A stretch of 64,000 nt of DNA from contig CP119309.1 in assembly GCA_029203145.1 (NCBI GenBank), positions 374,501 through 438,500 on the forward strand, given 5' to 3'. Position 1 is the first letter of the stretch; each line of letters starts with the position of its first letter. Of the stretch, positions 17,963 to 26,654 are shown piece by piece. The stretch is from Candidatus Brevundimonas phytovorans. Its GTDB lineage: Bacteria; Pseudomonadota; Alphaproteobacteria; Caulobacterales; Caulobacteraceae. The notes under the pieces were generated by a model that worked only from the letters and a program-made list of their open reading frames with translations, searched no databases and had not been told where the DNA came from. The position numbers and the translations under genes were made by a program.

Positions 17963-18391
17963 ATGACGATGACGTACGAGCGTTTTGAACATCTGGCCGA
18001 CGCCTATGGCGGCGACCTGCGGCGCTGGCCCGAGGGCGAGCGTGAGGCGGCGCGCGCCCTGCTGGCGAGGGACCCGCGCGCGGCGGGCCTGCTGGCCGAG
18101 GCCGACGGGCTGGACGCCCTGCTGGACGCCGCGCCGCGACCGGCGGCGTCGCACGCTCTGCGCGAAGCGGTCATCGCCAGCGCCGCAGGGGCGGGGCTGA
18201 AGGCGCGTCGTCGCGGGGCCATCGGGCCTCTGGCCTGGCTGTCGGGCGCCGGTTGGGCGGCGGCGGCCTGCGCCGGGGTGGTGTTCGGGGTCAACCTGAC
18301 CAGCCATTTGACCGCCGACGTCCAGGCGGACGCGGTGCTTTATCAAGCCAGTCTGACCAGTGCGGACGACACGGAGGTTCTGGGCGGATGA
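17963..18391 (+). CDS. Anti-sigma factor-like membrane protein
   Basis: 142 residues from the ATG at 17963, which has GGGG about 10 bases upstream; an ATG at 17939 overlapping the sigma gene would add 8 residues. The N-terminal cytoplasmic part (YERFEHLADAYGGDLRRWP) resembles short anti-sigma domains. One membrane segment lies at about 88-110 and a short periplasmic tail follows. No zinc-binding HxxxCxxC motif is present, so it is not a ZAS-type anti-sigma factor. The call rests mainly on its position between an ECF sigma gene and a metal-sensor-like gene, and on its topology. Confidence 0.6.
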   Translation: MTMTYERFEHLADAYGGDLRRWPEGEREAARALLARDPRAAGLLAEADGLDALLDAAPRPAASHALREAVIASAAGAGLKARRRGAIGPLAWLSGAGWAAAACAGVVFGVNLTSHLTADVQADAVLYQASLTSADDTEVLGG

Positions 18392-18924
18392 CGTCGCGCA
18401 GTTTGAAGATCGCCCTGGCCGTGTCGGTCGCCCTGAACATCTTCGCCCTGGCGGCGGGGGGCGCCGTCTGGGTGGCCCGCGACAAGGTCGAGCAAGGCGT
18501 CGCCGAGGCGCAGAAGCCGGGACGCAGCCAGCCGGTCTGGGACGTGGTCGAGCGGATGGACCCGGCGGTGCGCGATCAGGTCAAGGCGCAACTGCGGGCC
18601 TCGGCCATGCAGGCGCGGCCCGACTTCGAGGAGGCGCGGGCGGCGCGGCGCGAGGCCATCGCCCTGACCGAGGGGGAGAGGTTTGACCCGGTGGCGGTCG
18701 CGGCCCTGCTGGAACGCTCGCGGGCCTCGGAGGCACGCGGTCGTTCGCGGCTGGAGACCGGGGCGGTCGCAACCTTGAGCCAGTTGAGCCCCGCCGACCG
18801 CAAGGCCCTGGCCCCCATCCTGTCGCGCCACAAGCCGAAGCGGGAGGCGCGCAAGCCCGAGAAGGCCGAGAAGCCGGTCGCGCCTGTGGTGGCGGCGCCG
18901 GCAGAGGCGCCGGTCCGCCCGTAA
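18388..18924 (+). CDS. Periplasmic metal-sensor-like (CnrX/Metal_resist type) protein
   Basis: 178 residues, with an ATGA overlap to the preceding gene. An N-terminal membrane anchor (about 7-30) is followed by a helical periplasmic domain: ARPDFEEARAARREAIAL, then a second long helix and LSQLSPADRKALAPIL. This four-helix hairpin with an LSPADR-like loop is the pattern of periplasmic heavy-metal sensors and CpxP/CnrX-like proteins. The C-terminus is Lys/Pro/Ala-rich. It probably passes a periplasmic signal to the anti-sigma protein. The metal-binding His residues of CnrX are not obvious, so the ligand may not be a metal. Confidence 0.65.
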   Translation: MTSRSLKIALAVSVALNIFALAAGGAVWVARDKVEQGVAEAQKPGRSQPVWDVVERMDPAVRDQVKAQLRASAMQARPDFEEARAARREAIALTEGERFDPVAVAALLERSRASEARGRSRLETGAVATLSQLSPADRKALAPILSRHKPKREARKPEKAEKPVAPVVAAPAEAPVRP

Positions 18925-18932
18925 TCTTGTCC

Positions 18933-18973
18933 GTCACCCCGGACGGCCGTCGGGCTGATCCGGGATCCAGGCG
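18933..18973. repeat. Intergenic repeat, left copy flanking the low-GC gene
   Basis: CCGTCACCCCGGACG at about 18931-18945 followed by GATCCGGGATCCAGGCG at 18957-18973. The same 17-base core occurs in inverted orientation at 19609-19625 on the far side of the gene at 19042-19548. Similar CGTCA...GATCCGGGATCC units are common between genes in this group of bacteria. Confidence 0.7.
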
Positions 18974-19041
18974 TAGGCAGCAGGGCTGAGCACCAAAACC
19001 GGATGCTGAAAGCTGCAATGGGTGGAAAGCGGACATCCGTA

Positions 19042-19548
19042 TCAGCCTTGGCTCACCCGTTTCTCGATGAGCCCGCTTCCAAAAACGAGCATTCTGGGCA
19101 GTGTGGCTAGGTCAGTATCCGACGCAGGCCCCAAGTGTGTGTCTTGAAGCCACACCTCGCCACCGGATGTCCTCTTGCTCATAGCGCGCTCTTCATCGGA
19201 AACCGACTGATGCGCGACAACGACCCAGCGTCCTTTACGGATCGGATCCACTGCGGTGTAGATCAACTCTTGGAAGCCTTTGAGATCTGCTGATCGCGCC
19301 GCTTCCACCGAGAGGAAGCGAGTTGATAGCAACCTAATCAGGATCATGTCCTTGAAGTATTTTGATACGAATAGAATTTTCGCGACACCAACCATACTAG
19401 CGGTTGGAATAGCGATGACATCCCCCTCAGACACCTTTCTCAAGATTACTCCTCCAAGGCAGCCAGACCCGACTTCTATATGCAACTGATAGACATCCGA
19501 TTTGATGTCCGCAAAGGGTCGATTGGCGATCTTGGGCGTCAGTTGCAA
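19042..19548 (-). CDS. Immunity-like protein (possible Imm26), low GC
   Basis: 168 residues from a TTG start that lies close to the flanking repeat; no clear ribosome-binding site is seen, so the N-terminus may be lost or wrongly placed. The stretch EGDVIAIPTASMVGVAKILF resembles the start of Imm26-type immunity proteins (G-D-x-[FV]-x-[IV]-P, then a beta strand). The rest is mixed alpha/beta with no signal peptide or membrane segment. Its GC content is clearly below that of all neighbours; some lines are near 40 percent. No toxin gene is next to it. It looks horizontally acquired. Confidence 0.45.
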   Translation of the reverse strand: MQLTPKIANRPFADIKSDVYQLHIEVGSGCLGGVILRKVSEGDVIAIPTASMVGVAKILFVSKYFKDMILIRLLSTRFLSVEAARSADLKGFQELIYTAVDPIRKGRWVVVAHQSVSDEERAMSKRTSGGEVWLQDTHLGPASDTDLATLPRMLVFGSGLIEKRVSQG

Positions 19549-19608
19549 GGCGGACGTTCAGCGCGGGCAATCTGCGCTCGTTCCTGGCGATGTTCAGGCA
19601 AGCGTCGC

Positions 19609-19662
19609 CGCCTGGATCCCGGATCTTCAGCTCGCGGAGCGAGCCAGCGTTCGGGATGACGG
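19609..19662. repeat. Intergenic repeat, right (inverted) copy
   Basis: CGCCTGGATCCCGGATC at 19609-19625 is the exact reverse complement of the 17-base core at 18957-18973. It is followed by CGTTCGGGATGACGG (about 19648-19662), which corresponds to the other end of the left copy with a few differences. The pair brackets the low-GC gene. Confidence 0.7.
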
Positions 19663-19672
19663 AAGGGTATGC

Positions 19673-22075
19673 TCACGCCGCTTGCGACTGAACCCGCTGG
19701 ACGGGGGCGCCGGCGGGGGCCATGGCGCCTTCGGGGGCGTGGATGGGGAGGTCGAACCAGACGGTGGTGCCGTGGCCGGGTTCGCTTTCGATGGTCATCT
19801 GGCCGCGATGCAGTTCGATCAGGGACTTGGTGAGGGCGAGGCCCAGGCCGGTGCCTTGCGTGGTCTTGGAGTGCTGGCCCTCGACCTGTTCGAAGGGCTG
19901 GGCCAGGCGGTCCAGGTCGGCGGCGTTGATGCCGATGCCGGTGTCGGTGACGGAGACGCGGACATGGTCGGCGTCCTGGGCCGCGACGGTGACGGTGACG
20001 GCGCCGCCCTCGGGCGTGAACTTCACCGCGTTGGAGATCAGGTTCAGCAGCACCTGTTTCAGGCCGCGATGGTCGGCTTCGATCTGAATCGCGTCGGGGG
20101 CGACCAGGCCGAGTGTCAGGCCGGACTCCATCGCCTTGCCGCGCATCAGGCGGATGGCGTCGTTGCACAGGCCGTTCAGCGACACGGGCTCATAGTGCAG
20201 GGTCAGCTTGCCGGCCTCGATCTTGGCCATGTCGAGGATGTCGTTGATCAGGCTGAGCAGGTGCTGGCCCGACTGGTGGATGTCGGCGGCGTAGCCCTTG
20301 TAGCGGCGGTCGCCGAGGGGGCCGAACATCTCGCCGGCCATGATCTCGGAGAAGCCGTTGATGGCGTTCAGCGGGGTGCGCAGTTCGTGGCTCATGTTGG
20401 CCAGGAACTCGGACTTGGCCTGGTTGGCGGCCTCGGCGCGGGTCATGGCGACCTCGTACTTGCGAGCCAGCAGCGACAGCTTGGCCTCGCGGTCCTCCAG
20501 TGCGGCGACCATGCCGCGCAGTTCGTCGGCGGCGCGGCGGCGCTCGGCCTCCTGACGGCGGATGACGGTGATGTCCGCGGCGATGACCACGGTGCCGCCG
20601 TCGCCGGTGAAGCGTTCGGCCATCTGCAGCCAGCGACCGTCCTTCAGCTCGACCTCGCGCACGCCCGCGCGACCGCTGGCGGAGGGGTGCTCGGCCTTGA
20701 TGGCTTCGGCGGCGATCTGATTGAGGGCGTCCTTCTGGGCGCCGCGCACGACCACGCCGGGGGGGAAGGCGAAGGCGTCCTGGAAGGCCTGGTTCCACAG
20801 GATCAGCCGGCCCTTGCGGTCGAACAGGACGAAGGCGTCCGAGACGCTTTCGATGCCGTCGCGCAGACGGTTCTCGGCGGCCTGGGCCTGGGCCTTGGAG
20901 CGGCGGGCCTCGGTGATGTCCAGCGCCACGCCCAGCAGGCTGGTGAAGCCGGCGTCGCGACGCGGCTGGCGCGACTGGCCGCGCGCGTCGATCCAGCGGA
21001 TGCCGCCGCCCTTCAGCGGCACGGGGAAGGTGACGTCGAAGACGCCGTCGGCGGCGGCCCTGTCGAGGGCGTCCACCAGGGTTTCGCGATAGCGGGGATG
21101 GACCTTCTCGATCAGGGCCTGGGTGGTCAGGGCCAGGCCGGGCTCGACCTCCAGCATGGCGGCCATGTAGTCGGACAGGACCACCTCGCCGCGCGCCAGA
21201 TCCCATTCCCAGACGCCGCAGCGGGCGGCCTCGACAGCGACGCGGAAGCGGCGCTCGGTGTCGGCCCACTGACGGCCGGCGCGCGTCTGACGCCAGTTCT
21301 GCACCGCCAGCACGGCCAGCATCAGCAGGACCAGCAGCAGGGGGGCGGCCAGCATCCAGGCGTCATCCAGCCAGGCGGACAGGCCGCCAGTAGCGGGCAT
21401 GGCGGCGACGACGGCGTGGCCGGAGGCGCCGACAGGGGCGGCGGCGCGCAGTTGCAGCCGTCCGTCGGCGTCCTTGACCGGGCGGATGGCGCCGGCCTCA
21501 GCCTCGGACGGCGCCTGCCCGGCGGCGACGACGGTGAGGCTGGCGCCGTCCAGTTCGGCCTTGATCGCGGGCAGGGGGGTGCGGGCGACGACGGCGCGTC
21601 CGTCCTTGAGCGGGCGGCGGATCAGAAGGGCGTCGTCGTGCAGGGCGTAGGCGGAAGAGGACCGGCTCGAGGCCTCGGTCTTGCCGCCGACGGCGGCCAG
21701 GACCTGTCCGGCCGCATCGGTGATGACGAAGCTGGCCTGGGGCGCGACGACGCGGGCGCGGTCCAGGGCCTCGATGGCCTGGGCCGGATGCTCGGCCAGG
21801 TCGCGGGCGACCAGGTTCAGGGCGCTGTCGGTCAGGGCGAGGCGAGCGGCCACCTGGCCGGCGGCGCGCCGGGCGTCCAGCCGGAGGGCCTCGACCCGGA
21901 CGGCGTCGGCTTCGCGCTGGGGGCGGCTGTCGTCGCGGATGACCAGCAGGGCGTAGGCGGTGATGACGAGGGCGGCGGCGAGCAGCAGGGCGCGCACCCA
22001 CGGCAGGTGGCCGCGCGTGGTCTGGTCCGAGGCCCGACGGCCCGGCTGATAGCTGCGGCGCTCCTTGCCCTGCAA
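19673..22075 (-). CDS. PleC/DivJ-type PAS sensor histidine kinase, PleC-like
   Basis: 800 residues from a TTG with GAGAGGG upstream. TM1 is at about 27-48, a periplasmic domain of about 190 residues follows, then TM2 (about 240-262) and two PAS regions (about 270-390 and 400-510). The HisKA domain has NMSHELRTPLNAINGFSEIM with His563. The following stretch, EMFGPLGDRRYKGYAADI and NDILDMAKIEAGK, is characteristic of the PleC/DivJ cell-cycle kinases of Caulobacterales. The ATPase domain carries NLISNAVKFTPEGG and GTGLGLALTK. PleC controls DivK phosphorylation and polar development; assignment to PleC rather than a paralogue is inferred. Confidence 0.75.
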   Translation of the reverse strand: MQGKERRSYQPGRRASDQTTRGHLPWVRALLLAAALVITAYALLVIRDDSRPQREADAVRVEALRLDARRAAGQVAARLALTDSALNLVARDLAEHPAQAIEALDRARVVAPQASFVITDAAGQVLAAVGGKTEASSRSSSAYALHDDALLIRRPLKDGRAVVARTPLPAIKAELDGASLTVVAAGQAPSEAEAGAIRPVKDADGRLQLRAAAPVGASGHAVVAAMPATGGLSAWLDDAWMLAAPLLLVLLMLAVLAVQNWRQTRAGRQWADTERRFRVAVEAARCGVWEWDLARGEVVLSDYMAAMLEVEPGLALTTQALIEKVHPRYRETLVDALDRAAADGVFDVTFPVPLKGGGIRWIDARGQSRQPRRDAGFTSLLGVALDITEARRSKAQAQAAENRLRDGIESVSDAFVLFDRKGRLILWNQAFQDAFAFPPGVVVRGAQKDALNQIAAEAIKAEHPSASGRAGVREVELKDGRWLQMAERFTGDGGTVVIAADITVIRRQEAERRRAADELRGMVAALEDREAKLSLLARKYEVAMTRAEAANQAKSEFLANMSHELRTPLNAINGFSEIMAGEMFGPLGDRRYKGYAADIHQSGQHLLSLINDILDMAKIEAGKLTLHYEPVSLNGLCNDAIRLMRGKAMESGLTLGLVAPDAIQIEADHRGLKQVLLNLISNAVKFTPEGGAVTVTVAAQDADHVRVSVTDTGIGINAADLDRLAQPFEQVEGQHSKTTQGTGLGLALTKSLIELHRGQMTIESEPGHGTTVWFDLPIHAPEGAMAPAGAPVQRVQSQAA

Positions 22076-22189
22076 GCCGACCCTCTCATCCTGAAACAGC
22101 AGGCGAGAATCTAGGCTGCGTCGCGGATTCCTGTCGAGGCCCGGCGTGGCGGTGGTTTCACCTTAGGGGCGAGTAGATGCAGGAAAGAC

Positions 22190-22768
22190 TCAGGCGGCGT
22201 CTTCGGCGACGACGGTCTGCGCGCGCGAGGCGTCGCCGGGCGCGGCCAGGGCGTCGGTGATCTGGCGCAGGATGTCGCGGGCGCGACGGGCCAGATGCAG
22301 GCTTTCCGGGGGGGCGTCGTCGGGGGCCTCAGACACTGTTTCGATCAGCTCGCGGGCCAGGTCCATCAGGTCGGGCGCGGCGGCGATCAGGCGCGACTGG
22401 AACTCGATCCGCTCAGGATCGCGGTCATACTCGGCGCCCGGCACGCGCCAGCCGCCCCAGTCGGCCTTGTCGGTCACGACCACCGGATAGGAGCCGGGGA
22501 AGGGGTGGTGGGCGCAGTCGGCCGGTTCCTGCCACTTGTTGCGGGCGCGCAGGATGCGCCAGTCGCCGAGGACGGTGGCGGCGGCGTCCTCAGTCGGCAG
22601 TTGCAGTTCGGCGGCCTGGAATTCGCGGCCCAGCCCGACCTCGTAGGTGATGCGGACGGGCTCATCGAAGCCCTTGGCCCAGACAGGCAGGACCTTTTCG
22701 ATCTGCGCCCAGGCGCCGACGCTCTCGACCCAGACCTTCTGGCCCTTCTGGAACTGTGCGCGCGCCAT
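22190..22768 (-). CDS. Conserved hypothetical protein
   Basis: 192 residues; the start at 22768 is supported by GGGGAG 8 bases upstream on the minus strand. The N-terminal part (FQKGQKVWVESVGAWAQIEK) suggests an SH3- or KOW-like beta barrel. The middle has GDWRILRARNKWQ and a Tyr-Pro-Val-Val-Val strand, and the C-terminal third (about 125-175) is helical (LIAAAPDLMDLARELIE). There is no signal peptide or membrane segment and no recognised domain. It is separate from the kinase downstream (114 bases) and the CBS gene upstream (88 bases). Confidence 0.5.
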   Translation of the reverse strand: MARAQFQKGQKVWVESVGAWAQIEKVLPVWAKGFDEPVRITYEVGLGREFQAAELQLPTEDAAATVLGDWRILRARNKWQEPADCAHHPFPGSYPVVVTDKADWGGWRVPGAEYDRDPERIEFQSRLIAAAPDLMDLARELIETVSEAPDDAPPESLHLARRARDILRQITDALAAPGDASRAQTVVAEDAA

Positions 22769-22856
22769 GCCGAAATCTCCCCTGCGAAGGGGCAGCATGG
22801 CGCGCCAGCCGTTATCGTCGGGTTCCGTCTCGTGGTTAGCGAGCGGTAAAGGCGGT

Positions 22857-23270
22857 TCAGGACGAGCGCGAAATCTCTTCCAGGGCCTCGCCGGCGTATT
22901 TTTCCTTCACCCGCGTCGACAGGTCGCCCAGAGAGACGACGCCGACCAGGCGGCCGTCCTTGTCCACGACGGGCAGGCGGCGCACCTGACGCGAGCTCAT
23001 CAGATCCAGCGCGACCTTGAGGTCGTCGTCGGCGCGGACGACGAGGGCGTCGCGGCTGAGGAACTCGACCACGCGGGCGTTGGGCGCGGCGCCTGCCGCC
23101 ACGGCGCGGACGGTGATGTCGCGGTCGGTGATGGCCCCGACCAGATTGTCGCCGTCGGCGACGGGGATGAAGCCGAAATCGCCCGCCGCCATGCGGGCGG
23201 CGACTTCTTGCAGGGTGTCGTTGGGACGGGCCACCTGCACGTCCTTGCTCATCACGTCGCGGATTTTCAT
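22857..23270 (-). CDS. CBS-domain pair protein
   Basis: 137 residues from the ATG at 23270; an ATG at 23276 lies directly against the GGAG, so the second ATG, 6 bases from it, is the better start. Two CBS motifs make up nearly the whole protein: VMSKDVQVARPNDTL...GFIPVAD...GAITDRDI and LSRDALVVRADDDL...RRLPVVDKDGRLVGVVSLGDL. Such stand-alone CBS pairs bind adenosyl ligands and regulate partner proteins. It diverges from a Kef-type antiporter gene across 137 bases. Confidence 0.88.
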   Translation of the reverse strand: MKIRDVMSKDVQVARPNDTLQEVAARMAAGDFGFIPVADGDNLVGAITDRDITVRAVAAGAAPNARVVEFLSRDALVVRADDDLKVALDLMSSRQVRRLPVVDKDGRLVGVVSLGDLSTRVKEKYAGEALEEISRSS

Positions 23271-23407
23271 GGGCATCTCCAGCCGGTTCGGATCTGGCCC
23301 TTGGAACCCCTCGGCCGGGGGCTGGTTCCGGCGCGGGGCGAACGAGGCTCGCCATCGCGACGGTTCGTGCCCACAATGGCGGCTCAGGTTTGAGGCAAGG
23401 GTGAGCG

Positions 23408-25264
23408 ATGGCCGAGGCGACGACGGGACTGGATCTGGGCCATGTGGCGGCTCTGCTGGCGGCGGGGGTCGTGGCGGTGCCGGTCTTTCGCAAGATCGGG
23501 CTCGGCTCGGTGCTGGGCTATCTGGCGGCCGGGGCGGCCATTGGCCCGTTCGGCCTGGCCCTGTTCCGTGAGCCCGAGGTCATCCTGCACGTCGCCGAGT
23601 TCGGCGTGGTCATCTTCCTGTTCATCATCGGTCTGGAGATGCGGCCCAAGCGCCTGTGGGGGATGAGGAACGAGATCTTCGGCCTGGGCGCGGCCCAGGT
23701 CGGGCTGGCGGGTCTGGCGTTGACGCTGACGGCCATGGCGGCAGGGGTGTCGGCGCCGGTGGCCTTCGTCGGGGCCATGGGCTTCGTCATGTCGTCCACC
23801 GCCGTCATCGTGCAGATGCTGGAAGAACGCGGCGACCTGCCGACGCCGCAGGGGCAGAGGGCGGTCAGCATCCTGCTGTTCGAGGACCTGGCCATCGTGC
23901 CGTTGCTGGCCATTGTCGCCATTCTGGCGGCCTCGGTCGGGACGGCGAGTGAGAGCGCCACGCCCCTGTGGCAGACCATTGGCCTGGCGGTCGCGGCGGT
24001 GGCCGGGGTGCTGGTCATCGGGCGTTATGCGATCAATCCGGCCTTCCGTTTCCTGGCCCGGAACGGCGGGCGCGAGGTAATGACGGCGGCGGCCCTGCTG
24101 GTGGTCGCGGGCACGGCCTGGATCATGAACGAGGTCGGCCTGTCGATGGCCATGGGCGCCTTCCTGGCCGGGGTGCTTTTGTCGGACTCGACCTTCCGGC
24201 ATCAGTTGGAGGCGGACGTGGAGCCGTTCCGCGCCATCCTGCTGGGATTGTTCTTCCTGTCGGTCGGGATGGCGCTGGACATCGGGGTGGTGATTGCCGA
24301 CTGGCGCATCGTCGTGGCGGGTCTGCTGGCCTTCATGCTGGTCAAGGCCCTGGTCATCTATGTCGTGGCGCGGCTGTTCAAGGCGCGCCACCATGAGGCG
24401 ATCGAGCGGGCGGCCTTGTTCGCGCAGGGCGGCGAGTTCGCCTTTGTCCTCTATGGCGCGGCGGCGGCGGGCGGGGTGATCGACGGTCAGGCCAGCGCGG
24501 CCCTGACGGCCATCGTCATCCTGTCCATGGCCCTGACGCCGCTGACCACCCTGGCGATGAAGCGCTGGTTGCCCAAGGAGGCGGGTCTGTCGCCGGAAGA
24601 GGCCGAGGGCGTCGATGCCGCCGAGGGCCTGCGCGGTCAGGTGCTGATCATTGGCTTCGGCCGCTTCGCCCAGGTGGTGTCGCAGCCCCTGCTGGCGCGC
24701 GACGTGGACGTGTCGATCATCGAGAACGACGTGGAGATGATCCAGGCGGCGGGCAACTTCGGCTTCAAGGTCTATTACGGCGACGGCACGCGGCTGGACA
24801 CGCTGCGGGCCTCGGGCGCGGGCAAGGCCGAGGCGGTGCTGGTCTGCGTCGACAAACCCGAGGCTGCCGACCGCATCGTGCAACTGGTCAAGTCCGAGTT
24901 CCCGGGCGTGAAGCTGTTCGTGCGCGCCTTTGACCGGGGGCATTCGCTGCGCCTGATCGAGGCAGGCGTCGACTATCACATCCGCGAAACCTTTGAATCG
25001 GCGCTGAAGTTCGGCGAGGCCGTGCTGGTCGATCTGGGCGTGTCGGAAGACGAGGCGGCGGACACGGTGGCCGAGGTGCGCCGTCGCGACGCCGCGCGAC
25101 TGGACCTGCAACTGACGGGCGGACTGACGGCCGGGCGGTCGCTGATGCGGGGCAACGCGGTGACGCCGCAGCCCGAGCCCTACATCAAGCCGACCCGTGA
25201 AGGGCGGCTGGTCAACGAGAGCGAGGCCCCGCCCGAGGCGGTGATCGAGCACGAGGCGGATTGA
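23408..25264 (+). CDS. CPA2-family cation:proton antiporter with RCK domain (Kef/YbaL type)
   Basis: 618 residues. About 12 membrane segments form the Na/H-exchanger domain (residues 10-385), including GxEF-like GVVIFLFIIGLEMRP and SSTAVIVQMLEE. A TrkA-N/RCK domain follows from about residue 411, with the nucleotide-binding loop LIIGFGRFAQ and the end-of-strand acid IIEND. This is the layout of KefB/KefC and YbaL, potassium efflux systems gated by cytosolic ligands. AAGGG precedes the start. The TrkA-C domain is absent and the C-terminal 70 residues are polar. Confidence 0.9.
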   Translation: MAEATTGLDLGHVAALLAAGVVAVPVFRKIGLGSVLGYLAAGAAIGPFGLALFREPEVILHVAEFGVVIFLFIIGLEMRPKRLWGMRNEIFGLGAAQVGLAGLALTLTAMAAGVSAPVAFVGAMGFVMSSTAVIVQMLEERGDLPTPQGQRAVSILLFEDLAIVPLLAIVAILAASVGTASESATPLWQTIGLAVAAVAGVLVIGRYAINPAFRFLARNGGREVMTAAALLVVAGTAWIMNEVGLSMAMGAFLAGVLLSDSTFRHQLEADVEPFRAILLGLFFLSVGMALDIGVVIADWRIVVAGLLAFMLVKALVIYVVARLFKARHHEAIERAALFAQGGEFAFVLYGAAAAGGVIDGQASAALTAIVILSMALTPLTTLAMKRWLPKEAGLSPEEAEGVDAAEGLRGQVLIIGFGRFAQVVSQPLLARDVDVSIIENDVEMIQAAGNFGFKVYYGDGTRLDTLRASGAGKAEAVLVCVDKPEAADRIVQLVKSEFPGVKLFVRAFDRGHSLRLIEAGVDYHIRETFESALKFGEAVLVDLGVSEDEAADTVAEVRRRDAARLDLQLTGGLTAGRSLMRGNAVTPQPEPYIKPTREGRLVNESEAPPEAVIEHEAD

Positions 25265-25268
25265 GGCC

Positions 25269-26579
25269 ATGCCGAGCGTCGACCTGGCCAAGCGGGCCTA
25301 TGATCATGGCTGGCGGCTGGACCCCATCGTCCGCAGCCTGCTGGACACCGACTTCTACAAGCTGCTGATGTTGCAGCTGATCTGGCGTCGGCATCGCGAC
25401 GTGCCGGTGACGTTCAGCGTCATCAACCGGACGACCAGCGTGCGTCTGGCCGAGGAGGTGGACGAGGCGGAGCTGCGGGCGCAGCTGGATCATGCGCGAA
25501 CGCTGCGCTTCACCAACCGCGAGCTGATCTGGCTGGGCGGCAACACCTTCTATGGGGTGAAGTCGATCTTCACGCCCGACTTCCTGGCCTGGCTGGCGGA
25601 CTATCGGCTGCCTGACTACGACCTGTCGCGCGGGGCGGACGGGCAGTTTCGGCTGGAGTTCTCGGGCGCTTGGGCCGAGGTGACGCTGTGGGAAATCCCG
25701 GCCCTGGCCATCCTCAACGAGCTGCGCAGCCGCCGGGCCCTGTGGCGGCTGGGGCGGTTCGAGCTGGACGTCCTCTATGCGCGGGCCAAGACCCGGCTGT
25801 GGGGCAAGGTCGAGCGGTTGCGGCGGCTTGAGCCGCTGTCGATCTCGGACTTCGGCACGCGGCGGCGGCATGGATTTCTGTGGCAGGGCTGGTGCGTCGA
25901 GGCGCTGAAGGAGGGGCTGGGGAGCGCCTTCATCGGCACTTCCAACGTTCTGCTGGCCATGAACAATGATCTGGAGGCGGTGGGCACCAATGGGCACGAG
26001 CTGCCGATGGTGCTGGCGGCCCTGGCGGGGGACGACGACGCGGCCTTGCGTCGGGCGCCCTATCAGGTGCTGGAGGAGTGGCGGGCCACCTATGACGGCA
26101 ATCTGCTGGTCGCCCTGCCGGACGCCTTCGGCACAAGGGCGTTTCTGGCCGATGCGCCCGACTGGCTGGCCGACTGGAAGGGGTTCCGGCCCGATTCCGC
26201 GCCGCCGATCGAGGGCGGGGAGGAGATCCTGGCCTGGTGGGCGGCGCAGGGGCGTGATCCGCGCGAGCGGCTGCTGGTCTTCGCCGACGGCATGGACGTG
26301 GATACGATCGAGGCGACCCACGCCCACTTCAAGGGGCGGGTGCGGACCAGCTTTGGCTGGGGCACCAATCTGACCAACGACTTCCGCGACTGCGCCCCGG
26401 CGCCCATGCCGGAGCTGACGCCCATCTCCCTGGTCTGCAAGGTGACGCGGGCGGGCGGGCGCTCTGCGGTCAAGCTGTCGGACAATGTCGAGAAGGCCAC
26501 CGGCGAGCGGGCCGAGATCCAACGCTATCTGCGGGTCTTCGGCGAGGCGGGGCGAGGGCGGCAGGCGGTCACGGTCTGA
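25269..26579 (+). CDS. pncB: Nicotinate phosphoribosyltransferase
   Basis: 436 residues, the usual length of bacterial NAPRTase. It converts nicotinate and PRPP to nicotinate mononucleotide, salvaging NAD. Recognisable parts are LLDTDFYKLLMLQ near residue 23, the SISDFGTRRRHGF motif, GTSNVLLA, and GTNGHELP with the phosphorylated His at about 243. GRVRTSFGWGTNLTND forms part of the phosphate site. It starts 4 bases after the antiporter stop and is probably translated with it. Confidence 0.93.
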   Translation: MPSVDLAKRAYDHGWRLDPIVRSLLDTDFYKLLMLQLIWRRHRDVPVTFSVINRTTSVRLAEEVDEAELRAQLDHARTLRFTNRELIWLGGNTFYGVKSIFTPDFLAWLADYRLPDYDLSRGADGQFRLEFSGAWAEVTLWEIPALAILNELRSRRALWRLGRFELDVLYARAKTRLWGKVERLRRLEPLSISDFGTRRRHGFLWQGWCVEALKEGLGSAFIGTSNVLLAMNNDLEAVGTNGHELPMVLAALAGDDDAALRRAPYQVLEEWRATYDGNLLVALPDAFGTRAFLADAPDWLADWKGFRPDSAPPIEGGEEILAWWAAQGRDPRERLLVFADGMDVDTIEATHAHFKGRVRTSFGWGTNLTNDFRDCAPAPMPELTPISLVCKVTRAGGRSAVKLSDNVEKATGERAEIQRYLRVFGEAGRGRQAVTV

Positions 26580-26654
26580 AGGGGAACCGGGGCGCCTGAC
26601 AGGGCATTTCGCCAGAGGCGACGGTCGGCGTCGTCTCAGCCACGAAGGCGCGTC

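Noticed and set aside
17963..18391. Zinc-binding (ZAS/ChrR-like) anti-sigma factor
   Set aside because: No HxxxCxxC motif is present.
18931..19662. Insertion sequence around the low-GC gene
   Set aside because: No transposase motif in the gene, no target-site duplication found, and the flanking repeats match a common intergenic family.
19502..22114. Open frame of 870 codons on the plus strand
   Set aside because: Shadow of the PleC-like kinase on the minus strand, which has all kinase motifs.
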